From Combretum micranthum (lineage: Eukaryota; Streptophyta; Magnoliopsida; Myrtales; Combretaceae): DNA of 64,000 nt. Of this stretch, positions 39,001 through 51,012 are shown in pieces. The stretch's first letter is position 1. The number at the start of each line of letters is the position of its first letter. The notes beneath the pieces are model-generated. The model did not search any database. It had not been told where the DNA came from and saw nothing but the letters and a program-made list of their open reading frames with translations. The DNA is taken from NCBI GenBank assembly GCA_024138025.1, contig JAMXBD010002822.1, positions 95,554 to 159,553 on the forward strand. Direction: 5' to 3'. The position numbers were made by a program, and so were the translations under genes.

Positions 39001-40338
39001 AAATGAACATGATTATGAGAATAATAATAACCAAAATAACATAAAGCATAATAATAAAGTCAAGTATTGGAGTCTTAGCTATTTCAAGGCTCCCGGGACT
39101 AAGAAGTAAACTAGTCCCATAATAAAATGAAATGAAAGAAGGAAAAGCTTGTTTTGACTTGATGAGGACAAGTCTAAGACTAGAGACTAGTCTTAAAAAC
39201 AACTTGAAATAAATAAATTGCATTGAAGTAAATAAATTGCATGAAAGGTAAATAAATTGTAAGATCATGAGCTTATATGCTCTAAATAATATATGTAGCT
39301 ATGTAGATATAGTAGATAGTTATGAACATAAAAGAGACATAAATGAACATAAGAGAAACATAAATGAATATGAACATAAAGAAATTATGATTATGAACAA
39401 AAACAAAGTATGAACCTATTGTTGCTTTCTTAACCTTCATGGTTTTAGAAAACACACACTAAGCTCATACTAAGTAGATGAACATGGAGACTTCTGAGGA
39501 ACTTTTACCTAAAGAAGATGAGCTTAAAGAGGACTTCTTGAAGAACTTCTTGGAGAGAAATTCTTGAGAGATTTTGAGAGAGTATTTTTAGTGTAGAAGT
39601 GGTGTGAAAGAAGTGAAAGAGGATGGGGGTATTTATAGGATTTTGAGGAGTGATTTTTGTATTATCAAAATAAAGTGAAATTAAAACAAATTGATGGGCA
39701 TGTGAGGGAGGGTAGCGCCGGCCATGAGTGTAGTGAGGTGGATTTATTTTTTTGACTTTTTGTTAAATAAAAGATGTAATATGTAAGGTAGATGTGATAT
39801 AAAGTTATGGGAAAGGTAAAAGTTAAGTTTATAGGTTATGTAGAGTATAAGAATAGGTGTAAGAAAAAGTAGTGATAAAAGAATAGTGTAGAATAGTAAT
39901 GAATAGTGTAATGTAAAGTAGATATGACAATTAAAGTACCGTAGTAAGAAAATACGCGTATATAGCTATATCTGTTATTTTTACTTACCGAAAAATTTCG
40001 AAACTGATATTTTTGGAAAACTTATATTTTTACGATCTAACGGTGTATTCGAAATATTTTTACTATTTCGAGCTTCCGGACATGTTTTTCGAGAACTGTG
40101 TCCGATCGAGTTCGAAGGACTCCAGAATTTCGCGAAACTGAAACTTTTATAAAACCTTTGGTTATTACGAACTATTCTAGTTAATTATCCCAACTTCGTT
40201 TCTCAGGGTCAAAGAAAACGGCAATGCCGGATTTAGATGGATACGGTAAACTAGGGTTTTGTTGACTTTTAGGATTCCGTTTGACTTCCGGTTTAAGGTT
40301 TTATGCTAAACCGATTATGAAAATTTAGGAGTTTACAT
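33031..40338 (-). mobile_element. Outer solo LTR (3,629 bp net), interrupted by another solo LTR
   Basis: On the plus strand it starts tgtcacgccccaatggg and ends aggagtttaca. The TSD ttctt lies at 33026-33030 and 40339-40343. Its two pieces are 33031-35112 and 38787-40338. A minus-strand TATA box lies at 39630-39637, about 700 bp from the terminus. The hairpin is at 34273-34301 and the terminal dyad at 33031-33063. The promoter side reads into a CT-rich leader. No internal coding region. It is nearly identical to the inner copy over long runs, so both belong to one subfamily. Confidence 0.95.
35113..38786 (-). mobile_element. Inner solo LTR (3,674 bp)
   Basis: On the plus strand it starts tgtcacgccccaatggg and ends ttaggggtttaca. 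The TSD tcaac lies at 35108-35112 and 38787-38791. Its own sequence contains the uninterrupted version of its target (tttttgtcaacaaatatttt, near 37216), which confirms the insertion into a sister LTR. TATA box on the minus strand at 38087-38094, 692 bp from the terminus; hairpin at 36396-36424; dyad at 35113-35145. No coding region. Confidence 0.95.
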
Positions 40339-40343
40339 TCTTG

Positions 40344-41618
40344 CTTTCATACCTCTTAATATTACCTTTTATTTTGTATTTTTTAAATGTTACATAACAT
40401 ACGATTTTATAAATTTTTATAAACAAATTAAATTGTAATTAAAATTCTAATCCCGTTATTACATAGGCTTAAAACTAGTTCTTTTCTAAATTAAAAAAAT
40501 TACATATACATAAATTCCATTACAAATCTCTGTCTTTATTTTGGGATTAAGATATTAATTATAATTAAGATTCTTATTTACTTTCCCTTTTTCTAATCTT
40601 CTAATTTTGTTTAACATTGTTCATTTTAGTGAGTTACAATGCATTCTTTTATCCTTTCTAGGAGGTTTACCCATCATGAAGTACTCTATACTGAGCATAC
40701 TTAACTTTTGAGTTTTTATTAACCTCCAACCAATAAACCAATTTATGTCTTCATGAATAAGTTCAACCACATTCTATTTGAAAAATATCAAACTTTCAAA
40801 TATTTGTCATACAAAACATTTAATGTACTCTCAATAAATACTAGCTTAAATAACTAATATTATTATATTTATATTTTAACAATTTTGATGCACCTTTTCA
40901 TTAATAATATATATATTTAAAGAAAAATATACTATTTATGTATTTATTTATATATGTTCATATATCTGGTAAGTGTATATTTATACTAATTTAATACATC
41001 AATTTTATGTTATTTATTATATAATATATTGTAGTTATGCACTGTAATATTAAGTAACACATTATAGTTTTTTAATATAATACGTTATTATATAAAAAAT
41101 ATCAAAATAATATTTTTTTATAATAAAATTGTTTTAAATGTTGTTATTATTATATTGTAAGTCCGTCTTATATAATATACATTTATATATATAATTATAT
41201 TATATATAATACATATAATAAAAAATATATTGTGAATATATATTTAATGGTATTCATGTATTTATATATATATTAATTTAGTTTAAAAACATATTTAAAG
41301 TAAAATTTGAAAAGAAAAAAGATGGTGCTATTTATATTTCTCAACATAATCATAGACAGATTTACAATAGAATTTGATAAGTTAAAAATTGACACTAAAG
41401 TATCATATTTCCCACTAAAATCGGAAACAAAAAAAATCTATGGCAATTATGTTTGTAATCGGTCATAGATTCTATTGGTAAACATATATGAATTAAAAAA
41501 TATAACATAATTTTTTTTATAAAAAATATATTGCAAATTTATCTTTGGTTCATGCATTTAGAGACAAAAATTTTCCATCACAAAATATTTGTCTCTAAAG
41601 GCCAATTTTCTAGTAGTG
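40344..41618. other. Right arm of the CACTA element, no gene
   Basis: Very AT-rich. The last 80 bp hold inverted gagacaaa/tttgtctc sub-terminal repeats and the cactactag terminus. Confidence 0.6.
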
Positions 41619-41660
41619 GGTGGATTCCTCATTTCAAGGGTCATCTCACCACATCAAAGG
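41619..41660 (+). repeat. Minisatellite remnant
   Basis: ggtggattcctcatttcaag followed by ggtcatctcaccacatcaaa matches one unit of the array at 26190-26617 and continues the piece at 30857-30906. Confidence 0.8.
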
Positions 41661-44600
41661 GAAGTGGCAGTCCACCACATACGGTATTAAAACTTAAGAA
41701 TGACTTCCCGAAGTCATGCAAAAGTTTTCAACACCATATGTAAGGCATCTATCACAACAATAGGAGACACCGGTGGGATGTATTGTTTGAGATAGTAATT
41801 ACATCATACAAGAATCTAAATAAACATCCAATTTATCATTAAGAGAATATAATCTTTACATCATCTTAGGGGTTTTCCCTTATATTCTTTAAACAATCAT
41901 AATAATAACTTAATCTTTCTCATAACCAAATAATACTAACATTATAAGACATTGAAGGATGATTAACCTAAGATCTTCAAAAGATTCTCAGAAGCTTTTC
42001 TAAGACATCATCCCTCCTGAGCATATGAAGTCTTCGGGCATAAAAGATATAGTCATGTTACAACAAAGGTCTATTGGAGCATAAGCATAACTAGCTTAGT
42101 GAGAATATTCCTGAATCAACGTACTTGTAATAATAATTTCAAGCAAGTTATTAACAAGCATATGAATGCATCAAGCAAGTGAGTAAGCAATACATATGAT
42201 CTACCGGAAATCATATGTTTGAATGGATTTACCCCTCCATTCAGGGTTAGGTGTTCCAGGCTCTTTAAAACCCATCTTTAAATCAACTCATGTAGTTTAT
42301 TTCAAGCGCCTACTCGCCCATCTCAAATAGTTCTTTTAGGCTCCTGATCACCCATCTTGCAGATTTCTGGCTATTGCACACCTGGCTACTAAACTCTTGT
42401 ACATCGAGAATAGCAGCTCATGCAATGAAATAACTACGTGATATGCATGAATCAATTAATATAATTCGTAGTGTATGATTAAGATAATTTAAAGGTGATC
42501 ACAGAATTTACACACACTCCAACAGGATAAAAACAAAACATAAGTTAATTAACAACGATTCATGCCTCGGTATGCTTAACATTCTTTCAACCAATATTAT
42601 CATACATAATTTATTTTCATCTTTTACTACTTCTAGTGCCTCTAGCTAGCACAACCAAGTACGTAAAGGGTAGGAAATAAACTCACTTGGCCATGAGGAT
42701 CTATCTTTCTTACGATGAGTCGATCGGTAAATCCACTAACAAAATAATCCCCGGGTATGAATATCCTCCTTGGGTTCACCAAATCAAGAAGAATACCCAT
42801 AATGAGTATTTCTTGTTGATTCTATGGTACTTATCAAAAGTTATGTCATAAGATCTTTAAAATCGTTATGGGTAATTTAACTTAAAATGGCCATACTTGG
42901 TCATTTTTAACTCGGAATTGTGCTTATATATATCGTTTTTCTACTACTCGAAAGATCTATCCATTTCTAAGGTTATTTTTGTCATAAAAAGCCATTTGGG
43001 TTGGAAAAATACTACGGGATGAATAGTTACGAATTTATAGTTCACAAAATATGATTTTTTCCAATTTCTCTTTACTCAAAATCCTTAAACAAAATACATG
43101 TATATATTTATAGTTGAAAATCCTTTGAACATATTTATACTCATATTGTATGCATGATTTTGTGTGTTTGTTTCAATATTTATTTCATAAACAATTTGTC
43201 TTTGATGGTTTTGGAAGATAAAACTTTTTAGAATTCCTCCTTTTTGAATTGTTAGAAGGAAGACAAAAATATTTTTGAGTTGTTATGAGTAAATGTTTTA
43301 TTATTTCATTTTCTTCACTTTTTCAAGAGTAAATTTATTTTCAACAATTTTGGTTCTTTAGTTATCTACTATTTTATTTCTAGTGATTGAAAAAAAGTTT
43401 TTCAAAATTTCTTTAAGTTTTTGATGTGGTCAAATATTTGAAGCAGTGTAATTGTATGTTTTCTTTTTATTTTTTATATCATTTCTCATCTTAGAAAAAT
43501 GGATATACCTTAAACTTTACTTCCTTGGCAAATTCTAATTTTCTAAGTTGGTTTTCAAAATAGTGAGTTGACTTTTTCTTGGTTTAAAAAACTTGTTTTA
43601 TTCTTAATATTTGTTAAATGGTAGAATAATTCCTTTAGACAAGTTTATAAGAAAAGCTTTCTTCATAAAGAATTGTTAACATTAGAAATTTAATAAAATT
43701 TCATTCTAATTTTGAAAAGAGAATAACAATTATAAAATTGAAGTTTTGAAGATGTTTTCATAGTATGTGATTTTCAAAGTTTATAATGAATCTATTTAAG
43801 TCTTTATAAAAGGTATGATTAAGTTAAAATCTTAAGTTCAAGACTAAAAATTTTATCTTTATGGAGTATTAAGTTTGGTTTAAAAAGAAAAGAATTCTTT
43901 TTATTATTTTGAAGAAATCTATCTTACTACTTTTTCTAGAAATTATGATTAGCTTATCTTATGAAAAGAGTTTGAAAACAAAGCTTAGATCTCTTGTTAA
44001 AAATTCCTTTTGTTAAGAAATCTAGTTTATTTTTCTTTGTTTGAGAAAGAACCAATTTTTTTTTATTTTTACTTAAGACAACCATATCTAATCATGCATG
44101 AATATGATTATGTAGCCATGTAAAAGTAAAGATAATACATAATAAGATAGAAAGAAATATTTATAAGTAAATAAACATAATAAAATAGTCAAGCATTGGG
44201 AACCTTAGCTTCATCAAGGTATCCCGATCATGTATTGAGAGCCTTAGCTTCATCAAGGCAACCTGGGACTAAGAATAGACTAGTCCCAAAAGAAAAGAAA
44301 AGAAAGAAAAAAATTGTTTTGACTTGATATGGACAAGTCTAAGACTAGAAAAACTAGTCTTAATAAATTGTATAAAACAAGTAAATAAATAAATTACAAG
44401 ACATGTAAGTAAATAAATAACAAATGAGCTTATATGCTCTAAATAAACATATATACATATATAAATAATATTATATAGGTTAGATTAGAGCAAAAATAAT
44501 AACAATAATAACAAACAACATAATAACATAATGTAAAATAGGAATATGAACAAAAACAAAAACAAAAACAAAATATGAACATATTGTTGCTTCTTTAACT

Positions 44601-45568
44601 TATATGAGTCTAAGAAATATACACTAAGCTCATGCTAAGTTGTATGAACATGATAAAGAAATATAAGTAGGATTTTTACCTAAGGTTTAATGAAGGATTT
44701 TGAAAGAGATGAATGTGTTTTGTGTTTGATATATTTCTTCTTGAAGTGTAGTGAATGGTAGAGAGTATTTTGAGAGAGATTTGTTGGAGAGAGATTTTGA
44801 GAGAGTATTTTGGTAGAGTTTTCTTATGAAAAATGGATGTGTGAAAGAATGAAGGAGAAAGGGGGGTATTTATAGAATTTTTGGAGTGAATTTTTGATGT
44901 AATAAAATAAATTGAAAAAGAAAAATAATTTAGAAAAGAGAGAGGGGGCCAGCACATGTACTAGAGAGAGAGAGAGGATTTTTATTTGTTTTATGATTTT
45001 TTGTAAAGAAAAGAAATAATGTGTAAGGTTTGATGTGAATAAAGTTGTATAGGAAATGTAAAAAGTAAGAAAATAGGTATGTAGGTAGTAAGAAATAGAT
45101 ATAAGAAAAAGTAGAGATAGTGAAATAATAATGAATAGTACTATGAATAGTAGACTAGACATATAAAATACCGGTAGTAATAAAAATACGCATAATCGAG
45201 CTATATTTGTTATTTTTAGTTACCGAAAAATTCTAAAACTGATATTTTTGAAATCCTTGTTTAATTACGAGTCTTTTGGTGTTAATGAAATATTTTTATT
45301 ATTCCAAGCTCCGGGACACGCTTTTCGAGAACTGATTTCGTTTGAGTCCAGAGGACACTAGAAATTCGCGAATCTGATATTTTTATGTTACCCTATATTA
45401 TGAACTATTTTAAGCCATTAACTCGATTTCGTTTTCTACGGTTTGAGAACGCGGGATTGCCGGAGTTGAAATTGCTTGATTGTCTTGGTCTTTGTTTACT
45501 TTTGAAACTCCAGTTTGACTAGGGTTAGGGTTTAATCTAACTTTGCCCTAGAAATCGAGGGGTTTATA
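41660..45568 (-). mobile_element. Long-LTR gypsy family LTR, 3' terminus damaged (about 3.9 kb)
   Basis: Aligns with the other LTRs from agtggcagtccaccac (41663) onward; the first 27 or so bases (tgtcacg..) are missing or rewritten. The other end ggggtttata at 45559-45568 equals ggggtttaca. Minus-strand TATA box at 44868-44875, 693 bp from that end; hairpin at 42883-42909. It is followed by tcaag, and a tcaaa stands near 41654, so a TSD is possible but unproven. Confidence 0.75.
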
Positions 45569-45764
45569 TCAAGGATCGGATAGGTGGATCTTTTGACGTT
45601 CAGGTTTTCAAATAGAATGATTATCGAATTTCTATTTTCTTTTTTTAAGATTCTTTTATAAAATCCCGTGATTGAAATTGCTTAAGGTTCGGTTTTAACT
45701 TGGGTCAAACTTTAGGGTTTCGATTTGGTATTCAAAAACCTTTCTCGAAAAATTCGGGAGCTTA
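45569..45764 (-). mobile_element. Orphan 5' end of a second LTR (26618-like subfamily)
   Basis: Text such as ggataggtggatc and atgattatcgaattt matches the outer 280 bp of the 26618-30337 LTR (near 30068 and 30108). It closes with cgaaaaattcgggagcttac, the equivalent of the LTR terminus. No matching remainder is nearby. Confidence 0.5.
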
Positions 45765-45846
45765 CCGGGTGGTGGTGGGGGGGAGTGGGGGGTGTGTATG
45801 TTGGGGAGGGTGACAGGGGAGGGGTTGGTGGTGGGGTGGGGTGGGG
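45765..45846 (+). repeat. G-rich tract
   Basis: About 80 bases of G runs of 3 to 7 separated by one to four bases, with almost no C. G-quadruplex formation is plausible. Confidence 0.85.
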
Positions 45847-45910
45847 AATTCTCCGTTCTTAGTGCCATTTCATTATAGCAAGGAGAATTCCTTGTCTTAT
45901 TGATATGTTG
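45847..45910 (+). repeat. Right-hand minisatellite remnant
   Basis: gaattctccgttcttagtgcc followed by atttcattatagcaaggaga and a further attccttgtc: one and a half units of the 40-bp array. Confidence 0.75.
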
Positions 45911-47383
45911 TAGTAATAGTGCAATTGCAAGACATATGCCATTTAAAATTATTTTTTCGTAAATTTTAAATAGTTAAATAATTTAATTCTAAAATGAACC
46001 CATCAATTACACATGTTAATAATTTATATTTTCCAAAATTCTTCATAAATATATAATAGCTTTCCTTCAAATTTATTATATTATTAATTTCAATTAGTTT
46101 AACATCTATAAGTTAAAAAAAAAAAAAAGAAAGGTTCTTCAAATATGTGAAAATTAGGTTTGAGCCCTTGTAATGCACGGATGAGTAATAGAGTATATTT
46201 GTAGCGATTCTAATTATACTTTTGCATAATGTTAAATTATCATGTTTGATAACATGACACTTCTTTTTCTTTTTTTTCTTTTTTTTTTTAAACAACAAAG
46301 AAAAACAACAATTGTATGTGCTATTTTATGAGTATTATTTAAATCATTGTAAATGCATAAGTAGAAACTACAATAAAAGTACATAAATAATTTTTTAAAA
46401 AACCATATCTAAATAAATGTTTGAATCAGCTCCTCACATTAATAAATGGTCCAGATCTGTTCAATTGTGATCAAAACCTTGAATTTTTTACGCTTATTTT
46501 TTTTATAATCCATTTAAGTTTATATAAGTGATGGTATCGTCTCATGACGGATGATAGAAGTTCCTCAAACTTAAATTCGTTAAAAACTTAATTGCAAAAA
46601 TTTGCATTTTTACCTACATTCATGTAGTTATAGCAAAAAAATATGCTTATAAGAAAATGTTCAATAGAAAAGTTTTTTTTTTTTTTTTAGCTTAGTTCAA
46701 TATAAAAGTTGAAAAAAGAAAAACAATTAACAAAACTAAACAATGCTATATTTCTTTATGGTGATACATTTATTTTGTATCTAATAGATAACAAAATCAC
46801 CTCAATTTTTTAAGGTTACTAACTTTTAGCATAGGATTTTTTTTGTATTTTTGTATTTTTATCATATAACTTGTCACTATAGTTTTTACTTGTAAAAAAA
46901 AAATAAATAAATAATTAAAAGAACCTAGAGTTAGTCCATATTATTTAGAAATTAATTTAATAGTAATTTGTGGCAAAGAAGAATTTAATAATAAATAACA
47001 GGAGTGAAAAGGAAGTCTTACTTGAAACCCTTTAAAGAAAAAGATATATCCATAGCTTATATAAGAATTTCAAACTCAATCATGTTAAAAATTAATAGGT
47101 TGATGTAAATATGATAATTATAATTATTATATAATGATGAATCGTAACTCTAATAAGAGAAAAAGTTTAACAACAAACCAACCTTAAAACATTAAATCAT
47201 ATTAAAAAAAATGAAAAAAAAAATATTCATGATTTTTTTTATTGATTATTTCTCTTTCTTAATTCCATAGCTTAGAAATTCTCTTAGTGAATGTATACTG
47301 CAAACTGAACGGAGGACAATTGAAAAAAAAAAGATTTATTTTCGTTAATTAGAAAAAACAACCTAACATAATTTATCAATAGG
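45911..47383. other. No feature seen
   Basis: AT-rich with several poly-A and poly-T runs (46114-46128, 46275-46290, 46672-46689). No gene, RNA or element terminus supported. Confidence 0.5.
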
Positions 47384-47388
47384 ACAAG

Positions 47389-48944
47389 TGTTAGTATTTC
47401 TCTTTTGATGTTTTGATGATAACAAAAAGATTAAGTATTACTAATGAATTTTTGAGTATGCAGAAATCTCTCATTTAATGTGATAAGTGAAAGTAAGAGT
47501 TTTCAAGAGCTAAGCAAGAAGTTATGAAAATTTAAAGATAAATCAGAAAGTAGTTCAGACAAAATAGAAAGACAAAATAGATTCAGAAGGAAACTCAGAG
47601 AGTGAAACGGCTGAGCGACAAACAAAACTGCTCAGAAGGTAACTCAGAAGGTAAACTGGGAACAAGAACAGGATTCGCACAAAAAGATCACAGTTCGAAT
47701 CTTTCAAAATTATTTTATTATTTTGAAGACCCAGCTCCAAAGTTGAGTGTATTTGGGTAATACATTCAAATGTTCCACAAAAATGGTTATTATATCCAAG
47801 GGGATTCGATTTTTTTATTACGTATAAAATCTCAAAGCTTATGACAGAAAAATTAAATTAATCAAGATCAGATTATGTCTGTTATTTATGGCTTGGGTTT
47901 ATATTCAATGATTATAGAATTCGTTTTGTTATCAAGTTTGACAGTCAGATCAAGAAGGAAAGATTCTATCCTATTCTTTTGGGATTTAGAAGATATTTCA
48001 CGAGAAAGTCTATCTTCAAGATGGTCAAACAATGATATGGATAAACATCAACGTTATCAACAGCAAGATAAGATTTGGATAATCACAGAAGTATATCAAG
48101 CACAAAATCAGGAACTACTGGAGATTATCATCTATCCAATTGTTTTGAATTCGAATTCTAACCGTTTTCAACCGAAGAAGAAGGAGAATTTTAAATTTAA
48201 ATATCTCGAAGACATGAAGACAGGGTGTGAAAAAGACGAGAATAATCAAAAGCCTTTGAGAATCTCTTGCAAAATTACTGTCATTCGAATTTTCCTTGAG
48301 CTGAAATTTTAGAAACGTTTATTCTTTTGTTTCAAAGCATTGTATATCTTGAATGAGATTTGTGTAGAAGTGAGAGTTACATTTAGTCTCTGTAGATCAG
48401 TAAATAGCTTGAGTGAAGCTAGATAGGCTGAGCAGAGTGTTTGAAGTTCTTTGTTGAAGAACAAGCTTGTATTCTCATTTCTTTTGGAAATAGTGGAACA
48501 TACCGGTGTGGAATACCGGGTCCCCGGCTTGGAGCTGGAAGAGAGGATTGACGCTCGAGGCGGAACCTCTATAAATCGATCTTGCAATCTCTTCTACCTT
48601 ATCTTTTTAATTTCGTGCATATTTTATTGTTTATTCTTGCTGCATTATAAACTCAGAAGACCAGTCAGAGAGTAACTGGAAATTTAAGTTCTACTGAACA
48701 TTGAACTCAGAAGATCAGTCAGAGAGTAACTGGGAGCAAAATAAATTTTTATTAACATATTTTTTAATTATTTGCAAACTTGATCTTGTCTGATATTATT
48801 CGAAATTTATCAATATATTTAAAATAGAGTTTTAGAAGCCATTTAATTTGAGTAACTAAGTAGTGAATTTGGTTGAATTTAAAAAGGTTAAATTTTATTA
48901 AATAACCAATTCACCCCCCTCTTGGTTATTTTTCGGGACCAACA
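47389..48944 (+). repeat. 5' LTR of the Sirevirus-like element (1,556 bp)
   Basis: Starts tgttagtatttctc and ends cgggaccaaca. It contains repeated ctcagaaggtaa and gtcagagagtaactgg words and a gcttggagctggaagagagg block (48529-48548) also found in the solo LTR at 59275-60873. The 145-codon plus frame at 47875-48312 lies inside it and is not conserved in the 3' LTR, so I treat it as chance. Confidence 0.95.
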
Positions 48945-48946
48945 AT

Positions 48947-48958
48947 TGGTATCAGAGC
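48947..48958 (+). other. Primer-binding site (initiator Met tRNA type)
   Basis: tggtatcagagc begins two bases after the 5' LTR and matches the standard plant copia primer site complementary to the 3' end of initiator Met tRNA. Confidence 0.95.
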
Positions 48959-48992
48959 GGTTCTCTTTTGATTAATTGAGTGATCTTTGAAA

Positions 48993-50834
48993 ATGGCTGA
49001 TAACAACATTGCAATGAACAAGGCTCCTTTCTTTGATGGCACGAATTTTGCATATTGGAAAATGCGGATGTCCACATACATTAAAGCTAACGACTTTGAC
49101 TCTTGGCAGGTTATCTCACATGGTGATCATACTGTAACGATTTCTGATGATGAAGTGTTGACTCTACCAGAGAAGAGGCTGATTGAGACAAATTCCAAGG
49201 CTAAGAATCTCTTACTCATGACTATTGCATCATCTGAATTTTATGTGATATCATGTTGTGAAACTGCAAAAGAAATATGGGACACTTTATGCATGACATA
49301 TGAAGGAACTGAAACTATAAAAGATACTAAGATAATGCATTACTTCAGAAATATGAGCTTTTTAAGTTCAAATCTAATGAGAAAATAAAGGATGCATTTG
49401 ATAGATTCACTGCCATATCTAATGAACTGACATCACTTGGTAAGAAAATCCCTGAACCAGATTTGGTGAGGAAAATACTCAGAATTCTTCCTAGAACGTG
49501 GGATGCGAAAAAGACTGCTATTGAGGAGGCTCAAGACTTGAAGAGATTGACTCTTAGTCAGCTGAAAGAAAAACTCATGGCATATGAATCTCACTTGGAC
49601 ACCACGGAAGAAGCTGAAACAAGCACGAAAGCCATAGCTTTCAAAGCTAAGAAAGTCAGTGAAGCAGAAACCGAAGATGATGATGACAGTGATGATGAAG
49701 ACATTACTTTGCTGGCACGAAGGCTCAATAAAATGCTCAGGAATAAAAGAGGTAAAAAGTTCAAATTTACTAAAAGAAAAACTTACAAAGGTGATGCAGG
49801 TGAACTATATAGAGAAAAAGAACAAAGAAAAGAGAAGAAGGAAATCATTTGCTATGAATGTAAGAAGCCAGGACATATAAAGTATGAATGTCCATCTCTC
49901 ATTGAAAAAATGAAGAAGTTCAAAAAGAAGAACAAAGCGATGATGGCAACCTGGAGCGACTTGGATGAGTCAGAAGCTGAATCAGAACTGCAAGTGAAGA
50001 TGAAGAAGAAGCCAACTTGTGTTTAATGGCAGCATCCGAGGTAAACTCTGAGTCTGATGCTGATATGACAGATAGTGAGATATATGTAGAAATGAACAAA
50101 TTGTTAAAGGCTCTCAAAAAGGCTAATGTAAGCATATCTAAGTTAGACATTGAAAATAAGGCTTTAAAAAATGAGAAAGATGTTTTGAAACAAACAAACA
50201 AATTGCTTATTGATGAAAATGACACTCTGAAAATGGACAATGAAAAATTGCATGTAAATTCTAGTAATCTAAGAAAAGAAAATGATGTTTTGAAGGATGA
50301 AATTAAAGATCTAAAAGTAAGATTTGAAGATCTGTCAAAAACCATTACAAGCACCTTCAAAGAATTAAATATGCTACTTTCTAGTCAAAGAATTGGAAAC
50401 AATAAATATGGACTTGGATATGAAATTGGAAGTAGTTCTAACCATATGAAAAAGACTGTATTTGTGAAAGCAAAGGAAGTTGCATGTAATCAACAACCTG
50501 TTATCAGAAGGGAAACAATGAATAGACCCATAAACAATAACAGAAGGTACCTCAGAGTGTGCCCTGAACAAAGATATCAAGTCAGAGGCAACCTCAGAAG
50601 GTCAGTCAGCGATACACTCCAAGGTATCCTAGACAAAATAGATGGAACCAGGTAAATGCAAGATATAATATAAGACCTACCTATACTTGTTTCTTCTGCA
50701 ATAAAGTAGGACACATTGAAAAGTATTGCTTTTATAAAAAGAACAAGCTCAATTCGAATCAAGTAAATAATAAGGAGAAAATGAGCTTATCTTATCAAGG
50801 ACCCAAGCTTGTCTGGGTTCCTAAAAGGGTTTGA
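48993..50834 (+). pseudogene. gag: gag of the Sirevirus-like element, frameshifted
   Basis: Starts at the ATG in aaaatggctgat (48993). It forms the virus-like particle and binds RNA. The N-terminal part (FFDGTNFAYWKMRM) is the UBN2/DUF4219-type copia gag domain. A zinc knuckle CYECKKPGHIKYEC lies at about 49850-49891. Residues encoded at about 50090-50350 form a strong coiled coil rich in Lys, Asn, Leu and Glu. A second knuckle CFFCNKVGHIEKYC follows at about 50688-50729 and the frame ends in a TGA at 50832-50834. One-base frame changes are needed near 49350, near 50000 and between about 50575 and 50610. Two knuckles and a coiled-coil tail fit Sirevirus gag. Confidence 0.85.
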
Positions 50835-51003
50835 TAGCCTTTTATGATTAATTGCAGGAACAAGGAGCAAAAATAAAAGGAACTTGGTACCTAGACAGTG
50901 GGTGCTCAAGTCATATGACAGGTGATGTTTCCTTGTTTACAAATTTAGTATGGAAAGAAAATGGTTATGTAAGATTTGGAGATAATAATAGAGTAAGATT
51001 ATA
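50835..51003 (+). pseudogene. pol: pol: aspartic protease segment
   Basis: WYLDSGCSSHMTG carries the catalytic Asp of copia proteases (DSG type) at about 50894-50932. The frame is lost at 51002 (tta then tag) and resumes at once in the integrase frame, a one-base deletion. A stop separates it from gag; such a stop is known between gag and pol of soybean SIRE1, so it may be natural. Confidence 0.8.
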
Positions 51004-51012
51004 GCCACAGGT

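Larger units (their letters stand above)
30907..41618. mobile_element. Non-autonomous CACTA-type DNA transposon carrying nested solo LTRs
   Basis: The left end tactacaagaaattttag and the complement of the right end (cactactagaaaattggcc) are CACTA-type termini. The 3-bp TSD ggt is at 30904-30906 and 41619-41621. Sub-terminal repeats of a (t)ttagagacaaa word occur in both orientations just inside each end, as is usual in this superfamily. Removing the nested LTR leaves about 3.4 kb with no transposase. The flanks join perfectly as minisatellite units, which supports the ends. The first base C has become T on the left. Confidence 0.85.

Noticed and set aside
44676..45162. Hydrophobic minus-strand frames (93 and 112 codons)
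   Set aside because: They translate the AT/CT-rich U3-leader part of an LTR; the overlap of two frames and the composition point to chance.
47875..48312. 145-codon plus-strand frame
   Set aside because: Lies wholly inside the 5' LTR; the matching part of the 3' LTR is frameshifted, and no domain is recognisable.
49920..50360. 146-codon minus-strand frame opposite gag
   Set aside because: It is the reverse shadow of the coiled-coil region of gag; Ser/Phe-rich composition mirrors Lys/Glu codons.
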